From contig DSBF01000521.1 in NCBI GenBank assembly GCA_011049495.1, forward strand, positions 1 to 6,653: DNA of 6,653 nt. The letters run 5' to 3'. Numbering within the stretch: the first letter of the stretch is position 1; each line of letters starts with the position of its first letter. Position numbers and translations under genes: made by a program. The DNA is from Ignavibacteria bacterium. GTDB lineage: Bacteria > Bacteroidota > Ignavibacteria > Ignavibacteriales > Melioribacteraceae. The notes below the pieces were generated by a model, which saw only the letters and a program-made list of their open reading frames with translations, had not been told where the DNA came from and did no database searches. Shown here one piece after another: positions 1-6,496 of this stretch.

Positions 1-9
1 AAGCCCAGC

Positions 10-2475
10 CTACATCAATCCTTGTGGGTCAATATCGATTATTAATTTTACATCTCGGAAACGGGATACTTTATTATATTCAATAAATGTATTCAAGACG
101 GCATCTCTTAATAGCCTTCCGTTCGGATCGGTTTCTCTTTTACTTTTTACAAGTAAGTGATAACGGTATTCGCCTTTAAGTTTGTGAATGATTGCTTCAT
201 TCGGTGGAGTGATATTTATACTGCTGCTTTTCTTTTTGAGTATTTCATAAAATTGTTTGATAGCATTTTTTGAACGGTTATCATTACTGTCTTTTGTTTC
301 AATTAAACATAAACGAGTAAACGGCGGATAACCACCTTGTTTACGTAACCCGATTTCCTTTTCATAAAATCCGTCGTAATCATTTTGTAAAACTTTTTGC
401 AGAACAAAGTTGCTTTTATTTGTTGTTTGGATTAATACTTGTCCCGCGACTTTACTTCTGCCGGCTCTTCCCGAAACTTGGGTTAACAATTGAAAAGTTC
501 TTTCATCTGCACGGAAATCCGGTATCCATAAAGTTGTTTCGGCGGAAATAACTCCAACTAAAGTAACATCGGAGAAATCCAAACCTTTTGAAACCATTTG
601 TGTACCGACAAGAATATCGATCTCACCTTTTCTAAAACTGTTTAGTATGTAGCTCAACTTTCCTTTTTTATTGATGCTGTCGGAATCAATTCTTTCTATT
701 TTAGAATTGGGAAAGTAAAATTCAATTTCATCTTCAACTCTTTGAGTACCGGTTCCGAAGAATTTAATTTTAATTGAACCGCAAATCGAACAAGCTTTTG
801 GAACTTGTCTAACATTTCCGCAATAATGACATTGAATAATATTTTTGTTGATATGATATACCATCGGCACGGAACAATTGGTGCACATTTCGATATTCCC
901 GCAGTCTTCACAAAATACTTGAGTAGAAAACCCGCGTCTATTTTGAAGAATGATTACCCGTTCTTTTCGTTTTAGTTTTTCATTAACTGCTCTAAGTAAT
1001 TCTTCCGAGAAAGTTCCTTCGAGTTTATTTTGCTTCTTCGCAAATGTAATGTCAATTAGTTTTATATCGGGAAGTTTTGCGTTATCAATTCTTTCTTTTA
1101 GTTCAAGTAATTTATACTTGCCGGCTTTTGCGTTGTACATACTCTCAAGTGAAGGAGTAGCAGAGCCTAATACAACCGGACAGTTACTCATCAATGCTTT
1201 CATTATTGCCGTATCGCGTGCCTGATATTTCGGGACCATTTCAAATTGTTTGTAACTTCCATCGTGTTCTTCATCAACTACAATTAAACCCAGGTTTTTG
1301 AGTGGTGCAAAAAGTGCAGAGCGGGGACCTATAACAATCTTGTATTTTCCTTTAATAATATTCCGCCATGTATCATATCTTTCGCCGAGCGACATGCGGC
1401 TGTGCATAACCGCCACTTTATCCCCGAATGTATTAAAGAAACGACTTGTTATTTGTGGTGTTAATGATATTTCCGGAACAAGTACCAGAACATTTTTCCC
1501 TTTCTTTATTGCAGTTTTTGCAAGTTCAATATAGACTTGTGTTTTACCGCTTCCGGTTACTCCGTGTAATAAATATGTCTCAAAATTGTTTGCGGTGATA
1601 TCCTTTGATATTGTTTCAACAATTTCATTCTGCTTATCGGTTAAATCGAATATTTTAATTTCTTCCGAATAGAGTTCTTCAAATGAGCGTTCTATTTCTT
1701 TATCGAAAACTTCTATTAAACCTTTTTCCTCCAATGACCGAATAGAGCTGTGAGATGATTTTGTTTTTTGAATCAAGTCACTCTGCAATACATCTTCACT
1801 TTTTCGTGAAAGGAGTTCAAGCAAAATCATTACTTGTTTATGTGAGCGTGATTCTATGTCTGGGATGAATTCATAAATATCGTCTTTGCTTTTTGCAAGC
1901 TTAACAAACTTGGCTGTTTTTATTTTTACTTTAGCTTCTTCAATTAAGTTAAGAATTGTAACCGCACCTTTTGTCTGAAGAGAATTTATAGTTGTATAAA
2001 TACTTTTCTTTTTAACTTCTTTTTGAAGCTGTGAAATTGTGTGTACTTCTTTTTCGGAAAGGATCTTAAGCAGTTTTCCTTTTAGTGCCGATTTATTTTT
2101 TTCCGCCTCATATAATTCTTTACATAATTTTATGTCGGCAACAATTTTCCTTTTCGATTCGACATCAGAACCATAAGGCACGGAATAGCGCAAAGCTTCC
2201 CCGAGTGAACTTAAGTAATAATCGGCAACCCACTGATAAAATTCGAGTGATTTTTTATCAAATATAGGTTGATCATCTAAAACATCTCTAATCGGTTTTA
2301 CCTTTTCCTTTATATCGGTTGTATCCGAAATATCGACAACAAATCCGGTAAGAATTCTCTTCCCGAATGGAACAACGACTCTTTTACCTACTTCGGTTTC
2401 GTCTCTTAACTCTTTGGGAATTAAGTAAGTAAAAGAATTTCTAAAAGAAAGCGGGAAAACAACTTGGGCGTACAT
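10..2475 (-). CDS. priA: Primosomal protein N' (replication restart helicase PriA)
   Basis: This is a complete 821-residue PriA, the DExH-type 3'-5' DNA helicase that recognises stalled forks and D-loops and starts replisome reloading in the cytoplasm. Residues 1-100 form the 3'-DNA-end binding domain (MYAQVVFPLSFRNSFTYLIP fits the family start). Residues about 130-270 look like winged-helix material. Helicase lobe 1 carries Walker A GVTGSGKT (305-312), the DEEH box (401-404) and GSATPS (437-442). Eight cysteines in four pairs (522/525, 531/534, 549/552, 562/565) make the two-zinc insertion. Lobe 2 has GTQMVSKGLDF (624-634) and QVSGRAGR (666-673). The C-terminal domain ends IDIDPQGLM. All key motifs are intact. 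It is about 90 residues longer than the 732-residue E. coli protein, mainly before the helicase core, as in Gram-positive PriA. The ATG has only a weak AGAG Shine-Dalgarno sequence 4 nt upstream, but the N-terminal match supports it. The gene is transcribed divergently from the exported-protein genes and appears functionally unrelated to them. Confidence 0.98.
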   Translation of the reverse strand: MYAQVVFPLSFRNSFTYLIPKELRDETEVGKRVVVPFGKRILTGFVVDISDTTDIKEKVKPIRDVLDDQPIFDKKSLEFYQWVADYYLSSLGEALRYSVPYGSDVESKRKIVADIKLCKELYEAEKNKSALKGKLLKILSEKEVHTISQLQKEVKKKSIYTTINSLQTKGAVTILNLIEEAKVKIKTAKFVKLAKSKDDIYEFIPDIESRSHKQVMILLELLSRKSEDVLQSDLIQKTKSSHSSIRSLEEKGLIEVFDKEIERSFEELYSEEIKIFDLTDKQNEIVETISKDITANNFETYLLHGVTGSGKTQVYIELAKTAIKKGKNVLVLVPEISLTPQITSRFFNTFGDKVAVMHSRMSLGERYDTWRNIIKGKYKIVIGPRSALFAPLKNLGLIVVDEEHDGSYKQFEMVPKYQARDTAIMKALMSNCPVVLGSATPSLESMYNAKAGKYKLLELKERIDNAKLPDIKLIDITFAKKQNKLEGTFSEELLRAVNEKLKRKERVIILQNRRGFSTQVFCEDCGNIEMCTNCSVPMVYHINKNIIQCHYCGNVRQVPKACSICGSIKIKFFGTGTQRVEDEIEFYFPNSKIERIDSDSINKKGKLSYILNSFRKGEIDILVGTQMVSKGLDFSDVTLVGVISAETTLWIPDFRADERTFQLLTQVSGRAGRSKVAGQVLIQTTNKSNFVLQKVLQNDYDGFYEKEIGLRKQGGYPPFTRLCLIETKDSNDNRSKNAIKQFYEILKKKSSSINITPPNEAIIHKLKGEYRYHLLVKSKRETDPNGRLLRDAVLNTFIEYNKVSRFRDVKLIIDIDPQGLM

Positions 2476-2567
2476 TTTTCTCTAATTTTTTGAACAAGTA
2501 AATATTAATCAATCTTACAGCCAATTTCTATTTTAGATTGAATTGCAAAAGTTCGGTTAATAAGCTA

Positions 2568-2584
2568 ATTTTATCCCATAAAAT
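2568..2584. promoter_or_regulatory. AT-rich palindrome, possible operator
   Basis: ATTTTAT-CCC-ATAAAAT is a perfect 7-bp inverted repeat with a 3-bp spacer. It lies 11 bp before the Shine-Dalgarno sequence of the DUF4920-like gene and overlaps the tentative -10. The position would suit an operator for a dimeric repressor. It does not match a Fur box or any other operator I recognise, and such AT-only arms can occur by chance in AT-rich DNA. Confidence 0.2.
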
Positions 2585-2595
2585 ATAAACTAAAT

Positions 2596-2600
2596 GAGGG
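2596..2600 (+). promoter_or_regulatory. Ribosome binding site of the DUF4920-like gene
   Basis: GAGGG lies 4 nt before the ATG at 2605 and is a good anti-Shine-Dalgarno match. It supports this start. The nearby ATG at 2594 is in another frame and hits TGA after four codons. Confidence 0.6.
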
Positions 2601-2604
2601 AACA

Positions 2605-3054
2605 ATGAGAAAAGTAAATTTATTAATCACTTTGTTAATCTTAGCATCACTTCTAACAAATGCAGAAGATAAGAAATACGGAAAAGAAATTACTCTAACA
2701 GAAAAAACCGATGTAAAAACAATTCTTGAAAAACCCACTGATTTCAACGGAGAAAAAGTTTTAATTGAAGGAACAATAGTCGGTGTTTGCGAATCTCGTG
2801 GATGCTGGATTGAAGTAGCTGCTGCCGAGGGTTATGAAAAAATAAGAGTTAAAGTTGAAGACGGTGTTATAGTTTTCCCGCTTGAAGCAAAAGGGAAGAC
2901 CGCAATTGTTGAAGGTGAGGTTTATGCCGTGAATCCTGCTAACGACTGCTCAAGTACTTGCGCAGATAGATCAAAAGAAGAAAAAGAAGACTGCGAACAC
3001 GAACATGCAATGGTTTATCAAATCAAAGGCGAAGGTGCTGTTATAAAAATGTAA
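2605..3054 (+). CDS. Exported DUF4920-like protein with extra Cys/His cluster
   Basis: This 149-residue protein has a typical Sec signal peptide: basic MRK, a hydrophobic run at 5-17, and a probable signal peptidase I cut after LTNA at residue 20. There is no lipobox cysteine, so it should be free in the periplasm. The mature part starts EDKKYGKEI and carries GTIVGVCESRGCWIEV (56-71) followed by IRVKVEDG. This matches the layout of DUF4920 proteins (KKYG near the N-terminus, then VCxxxGCW, then IRV), which are predicted small beta-rich (OB-like) domains of unknown function. The C-terminal part differs from relatives as I remember them. It holds C115-x3-C119, C130 and an EHEH motif (His132, His134), which with Cys62 and Cys67 could make a metal or redox site. 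That role is inference. The gene has its own Shine-Dalgarno sequence and is followed by a probable inserted element and a terminator before the PepSY-type gene. The family call rests on motif recall, not a search. Confidence 0.82.
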   Translation: MRKVNLLITLLILASLLTNAEDKKYGKEITLTEKTDVKTILEKPTDFNGEKVLIEGTIVGVCESRGCWIEVAAAEGYEKIRVKVEDGVIVFPLEAKGKTAIVEGEVYAVNPANDCSSTCADRSKEEKEDCEHEHAMVYQIKGEGAVIKM

Positions 3055-3073
3055 GTGAAGACTTTATTTCTAT

Positions 3074-3220
3074 TTACTAACTCACCTTACGCAAAGATGT
3101 TATTGCCTTAAAGGTTACTGTTTTCAGATTTTTCAGGTGATTTAATTTTAGCCTATTTATGCAACATTGAAGGTTAAAAACAAGCAACCTTCAATGTTTG
3201 TGCGTAAGGTGACTTACTAA
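3074..3220. mobile_element. Probable MITE (133 bp) with 7-bp target duplication
   Basis: TCACCTTACGCA (3082-3093) is the exact inverse complement of TGCGTAAGGTGA (3201-3212). The pair is bounded on both sides by the direct repeat TTACTAA (3074-3080 and 3214-3220). Removing one repeat and the 133 bp between (3081-3213) leaves the upstream stop codon about 26 bp from its terminator, a normal gene end. The element has no ORF of useful length, as expected for a non-autonomous miniature element mobilised by a transposase encoded elsewhere. Its outermost base pair (C3081/C3213) is mismatched. TTACTAA is itself nearly palindromic, so it also extends the stem, and the direct repeat is less decisive than a random one would be. 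The transposase family was not identified. Confidence 0.45.
3163..3198. repeat. Perfect 13-bp hairpin inside the putative MITE
   Basis: AACATTGAAGGTT (3163-3175) and AACCTTCAATGTT (3186-3198) are perfect inverse complements around a 10-nt loop. No T-run follows on either strand, so it is not an intrinsic terminator. It sits directly inside the right-hand terminus of the element, so in RNA it would stack close to the outer stem formed by the element's ends. Confidence 0.7.
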
Positions 3221-3252
3221 GCCTTCACGGTAAATCGTGAGGGCTTTTTTTT
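3220..3252 (+). terminator. Rho-independent terminator after the DUF4920-like gene
   Basis: AGCCTTCACG (3220-3229) pairs with CGTGAGGGCT (3236-3245): ten pairs including one T-G wobble, with a 6-nt loop GTAAAT. Eight T residues follow (3245-3252, the first of them in the stem). This is a strong plus-strand terminator. It ends only 20 nt before the GTG start of the next gene, so it either limits read-through into that gene or acts as an attenuator for it. Confidence 0.85.
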
Positions 3253-3260
3253 AAAGAAAC

Positions 3261-3266
3261 AAAGGG
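3261..3266 (+). promoter_or_regulatory. Ribosome binding site deciding the GTG start at 3273
   Basis: AAAGGG lies 6 nt before GTG 3273. The next in-frame ATG is at residue 64, after the first membrane helix and the conserved HRDIGY motif, so the GTG start is needed to give a sensible protein. Confidence 0.6.
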
Positions 3267-3272
3267 TATAAA

Positions 3273-3827
3273 GTGAAAATTAGAAAATGGGTTAGAATCC
3301 TTCACCGCGATATTGGCTACTTAAGTGTCGGACTCATAATCGTTTACGGAATTTCCGGTATTGCAGTCAATCATGTTGGGGAATGGAATCCAAATTACAT
3401 CATTTCAAAAGACACAACCAATATTACTCCGCTTAACGATAGCTTATTAACAAATGAAATTATGACCGCTCATGTTCTTGATGAACTAAATATTACTGAT
3501 TCTGCTACAAGTTCGTTTAGAAATGGAGAAACATCAATTCAAATATTTTTTGAAAGGAAAACAATTACAGCCGATGTAATAAGTGGAATTGCGGAAATAG
3601 AAACAGTAAAAGACAGACGCGTTTTTAGAGAGACAAATTTTCTTCATTTAAATAATCCCAAAAAAGTTTGGACTTACATAGCAGATCTTTTTGCGGTTGG
3701 ATTAATCTTTTTAGCTATTACCGGGATGTTTATGATAAAAGGGAAAAACGGAATAACCGGCAGAGGGAAATATCTTGTTGCAATAAGTATTTTGATGCCG
3801 TTGGTCTTTCTAATAATTTATTTCTAA
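3273..3827 (+). CDS. PepSY-associated TM helix protein (PepSY_TM_like_2 type)
   Basis: This is a 184-residue inner-membrane protein starting at GTG. It has one hydrophobic helix at about 15-35, a polar loop or small domain at about 36-130 that should lie outside the cytoplasm, then helices at about 134-155 and 167-184. MKIRKWVRILHRDIGYLSVG, GISGIAVNH, the FLHLNNPKK segment and GMFMIKGKNGITGRGK fit the short PepSY-associated TM proteins of Bacteroidota and relatives. His11, His34 and His125 are at helix edges, as in larger PepSY_TM proteins, where conserved histidines are suspected of cofactor or metal binding. In this short family the function is unknown, although some relatives neighbour iron, heme or electron-transfer genes. 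The preceding terminator leaves almost no room for a private promoter. The next gene follows after 50 bp with no terminator between them, so co-transcription is likely. Confidence 0.85.
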   Translation: MKIRKWVRILHRDIGYLSVGLIIVYGISGIAVNHVGEWNPNYIISKDTTNITPLNDSLLTNEIMTAHVLDELNITDSATSSFRNGETSIQIFFERKTITADVISGIAEIETVKDRRVFRETNFLHLNNPKKVWTYIADLFAVGLIFLAITGMFMIKGKNGITGRGKYLVAISILMPLVFLIIYF

Positions 3828-3877
3828 CAAGACATAGTCGAGTGAATTGCAAACAAAAACGATAAATAGAGTATCAC

Positions 3878-6436
3878 ATGAAAAAAATTAGTGTATTAGG
3901 TTTATTTATTATTGCTTTTATTTGCGGCTACTTTGTAAGTGAATATTTGCATACTGAAAATATGTTGAAGGGAAAGATTAAAACTTCCGGGGCAATGGAA
4001 GCTTTGCAATTATGGACTGCACAAAGAGCTTATCCCGACAAAGATATTCCAACCGATAAATTCTATTCTGCATTTCAGCAAAAAAAGTTAAGAGTAAATA
4101 AAGTCCAGACAGACAAAAAGTGGAAAGCAATAGGTCCTAAAAATTTCGGCGGGAGAACAATTTCAATAGCCATAGATCCGAATAATCACAACACAGTATA
4201 TGCCGGTTCGGCTGGAGGAGGATTATGGCGATCTGTTACAGCTGGTGTTGGCGCTGAAGCATGGGAATATATTTCAACCGGATTTCCTGTTCACGGTGTA
4301 GGTGCAATTGCTATTAACCCGGAAAACTCGTTTGAAATTTTTATCGGTACAGGTGAAGTTTATAATTACGGAAATACTTTGGGCGGTGTGGCAATCCGCG
4401 AAACAAGAGGAAGTTACGGTATCGGAATTCTAAAAACGACCGACGGCGGCGAAACATGGATTAAAAGTTTGGATTGGAGTTATAATCAACAAACAGCAGT
4501 TTTATCACTTAAAATTGATCCGGTAAACCCATCAATTATTTGGGCGGGAACTTCCGAAGGCACTTTCAAATCAACAAATAGCGGGGAAGATTGGATTCAA
4601 GTAAATGATGTAGTAATGACAACAGATATTTTAATTAACCCGGTAAACACTGATATAGTCTACACTGCATGCGGTAATTTATTTTCTCCCGGTCACGGAA
4701 TTTACAGAACTAATGACGGCGGCGATAATTGGGAAAAGTTAGCTTCGGGTTTGCCATCAACATTCGGCGGGAAAGCTTTGCTCGATATCTATAAAGATGA
4801 TCCCGATATTATTTTTGCAAGTATTGGTGGAGGGTTTTCCAGCAATGACCCGAACTGGTTGTGTAAAACAAGTGATGGTGGTGATACATGGCAGATCGTT
4901 ACAACAACTCAATATGCTTCTTATCAAGGGTGGTTTTCCCATTTTGTGGTTATAAACCAAAATAATCCCGATGAACTTTTAGTTGCCGGAATTGACATGT
5001 GGAAATCAACAAACGGCGGGAATAATATTACAAGAAAATCAGATTGGCGAGCCTGGTATTTTGGTCAAACTTATGCCGGCGAACCTGAAGGACCTCCAAA
5101 TTATTCTCATGCAGATCATCATGCTTTTGCTGTTCATCCCACAGACCCGAATATAGTCTTTCTTGCAAACGATGGCGGAGTTTTTGTTACCGAAGATTTC
5201 GGTGAAACTTTCGAAGGTAGAAACGGCGGGTATCAAACACTTCAGTTTTACGGCGGATTTTCAGTTGCACAAGATGATAGTAATTTTGCTATGGGTGGTA
5301 TGCAGGATAATGCAACCGCTATTTATTTGGGAGAAGATTCATGGTATAGAGTTATTGGCGGTGATGGCGGTTGGACCGCTATTAATGAACTTGACGGATA
5401 TATTTACGGTTCAAGTCAATATTTAAGAATTTATAGAAGCGCCGATCTATTTCAAAATTCGTTTGATTACGTTATACCTTCTTCAAACAACCCGTCATTC
5501 ATTGCGCCTTATGTTGTCGGTTATCAAAATCCGATGATTATGTATGCCGCATCTCAAAAAATTCATAAATCAACAAACGGCGGAGATACTTGGTTTAACA
5601 CTGCATCAAACCAGACAATCTCTAATAATCGGGCTGTTTCATTAGCAGTTTCGCCATACAGTGATGATGTTGTATTTGTCGGATATGCCCCGGTTAATAG
5701 TCCCGCACAAATTTTTAGAACACTTGACGGCGGAAACAATTGGGAGGATATATCCGGTGATTTACCTGATCGATACCCGATGGATATTGCATTCGATCTG
5801 CAAAATGAAATGAATGTTTATGTTGTTTTCTCCGGGTTCGGAATTTCTCATGCTTTTAGATCAAGCGATATTGGTGATACTTGGATTGATATCGGTGATG
5901 GTTTGCCTGATGTCCCGACTACAACAATTGCCGTTCACCCTTATAATTCAAAAATACTTTATGTGGGGAATGATCTCGGAATATATGTTTCCTTCGATCA
6001 AGGGAATACATGGAGTGAATTTAATACCGGCTTACCGGATGGCGTTTTATCAATGGACCTTTCTTTCAGTACTGCAAACGATGTAATGCGTTTAGCAACA
6101 CACGGCAGCGGTGTATTCGAAAGCAAATTGTTAAATGAACCCATTACTTCTGTCAATGATAATGATCTGAAAAATAATTTTTCACTTATGCAAAATTATC
6201 CGAATCCGTTTAATCCATCTACTAAAATTGAATATAATATTCCATCGAACGGATATGTAAGCTTAAAAGTATTTGATACTTTAGGACAAACGATAGAAAC
6301 GCTTGTAAATGAATATCAATCAGCAGGAAATTATGTTGTTGATTTTTCAGGAGAAAATTTTGCTAGCGGTATTTATATATATCAACTTCGATACAATCAC
6401 AAACAATTAACAAGGAAGATGAACTTCGTCAAATAA
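3878..6436 (+). CDS. Secreted Asp-box beta-propeller protein with T9SS type A sorting domain
   Basis: This 852-residue exported protein resembles the sortilin/VPS10-like, BNR-repeat proteins often labelled 'glycosyl hydrolase'. Residues 5-20 are a hydrophobic signal segment after MKK, with no clear signal peptidase I or lipobox site. A family-typical opening follows (IGPKNFGGR at 85-93, VYAGSAGGGLWRS at 107-119). Ten Asp-box motifs (S/T-x-D/N-x-G-x-x-W/F, one degenerate) begin at residues 187, 232, 278, 331, 377, 438, 565, 615, 662 and 705, usually 43-61 apart. This indicates one large or two stacked beta-propellers. A histidine-rich HADHH stretch (411-415) precedes a NDGGVF segment. Residues about 769-852 are the T9SS sorting domain (NYPNPFNP at 773-780, GIYIYQL, terminal KMNFVK), which directs outer-membrane transit and is normally cleaved. 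Asp-boxes are structural, so enzyme activity cannot be assumed; carbohydrate or protein binding at the surface is equally possible. The Shine-Dalgarno sequence is weak (AGAG at 3868-3871). Confidence 0.93.
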   Translation: MKKISVLGLFIIAFICGYFVSEYLHTENMLKGKIKTSGAMEALQLWTAQRAYPDKDIPTDKFYSAFQQKKLRVNKVQTDKKWKAIGPKNFGGRTISIAIDPNNHNTVYAGSAGGGLWRSVTAGVGAEAWEYISTGFPVHGVGAIAINPENSFEIFIGTGEVYNYGNTLGGVAIRETRGSYGIGILKTTDGGETWIKSLDWSYNQQTAVLSLKIDPVNPSIIWAGTSEGTFKSTNSGEDWIQVNDVVMTTDILINPVNTDIVYTACGNLFSPGHGIYRTNDGGDNWEKLASGLPSTFGGKALLDIYKDDPDIIFASIGGGFSSNDPNWLCKTSDGGDTWQIVTTTQYASYQGWFSHFVVINQNNPDELLVAGIDMWKSTNGGNNITRKSDWRAWYFGQTYAGEPEGPPNYSHADHHAFAVHPTDPNIVFLANDGGVFVTEDFGETFEGRNGGYQTLQFYGGFSVAQDDSNFAMGGMQDNATAIYLGEDSWYRVIGGDGGWTAINELDGYIYGSSQYLRIYRSADLFQNSFDYVIPSSNNPSFIAPYVVGYQNPMIMYAASQKIHKSTNGGDTWFNTASNQTISNNRAVSLAVSPYSDDVVFVGYAPVNSPAQIFRTLDGGNNWEDISGDLPDRYPMDIAFDLQNEMNVYVVFSGFGISHAFRSSDIGDTWIDIGDGLPDVPTTTIAVHPYNSKILYVGNDLGIYVSFDQGNTWSEFNTGLPDGVLSMDLSFSTANDVMRLATHGSGVFESKLLNEPITSVNDNDLKNNFSLMQNYPNPFNPSTKIEYNIPSNGYVSLKVFDTLGQTIETLVNEYQSAGNYVVDFSGENFASGIYIYQLRYNHKQLTRKMNFVK

Positions 6437-6496
6437 GACACTAATTTCACGAATTGACACGAATTAACTTGAATTGAAATTCATGAGATTCGGGTC
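6437..6496. repeat. Imperfect inverted repeat with tandem CACGAATT units
   Basis: Starting directly after the stop codon, 6437-6455 can pair with 6478-6496 in 19 positions: 15 Watson-Crick pairs, one G-T wobble and three mismatches. The loop side contains 10-bp tandem units CACGAATTGA (6448), CACGAATTAA (6458) and the diverged CTTGAATTGA (6468). No T-run follows, so a classical terminator is not supported, although the hairpin could protect the 3' end of the messenger. It resembles a dispersed intergenic repeat, but copy number cannot be judged here. Confidence 0.5.

Larger units (their letters stand above)
2476..2604. promoter_or_regulatory. Divergent intergenic region, priA / DUF4920-like gene
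   Basis: These 129 bp separate two divergent start codons, so promoters for both genes should lie here. On the plus strand a TTGCAA hexamer (2543-2548) with a 17-nt spacer to TAATTT (2566-2571) is the best sigma-70-like pair I can see, but the -10 match is poor. No convincing Bacteroidetes-type TAnnTTTG -7 element was found. On the minus strand TTGATT precedes an AT-rich stretch without a good -10. The presence of promoters is inferred from gene orientation; the exact boxes are not established. Confidence 0.4.

Noticed and set aside
950..1534. Plus-strand ORFs of 78-91 codons inside priA
   Set aside because: They are antisense to intact helicase and zinc-binding motifs of PriA and show low-complexity Ser/Phe-rich translations typical of shadow frames.
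3074..3220. CRISPR or attachment-site interpretation of the repeats
   Set aside because: There is one inverted pair and one direct pair only, with no spacer periodicity, no tRNA end and no integrase nearby.
3082..3252. Known riboswitch class (cobalamin, TPP, SAM and similar)
   Set aside because: No conserved aptamer core motif that I know could be found, so only a generic structured-leader possibility is kept as a finding.
3668..3865. Plus-strand 65-codon ORF overlapping the end of the PepSY-type gene
   Set aside because: It lies almost wholly within the clear coding frame of the membrane protein, has no start signal, and its translation looks random.
4436..6013. Recurring GACGGCGG-like DNA words suggesting a DNA repeat array
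   Set aside because: They are codons of the DGG core in the Asp-box motifs and are explained by protein repeats, not by a CRISPR or tandem DNA repeat.
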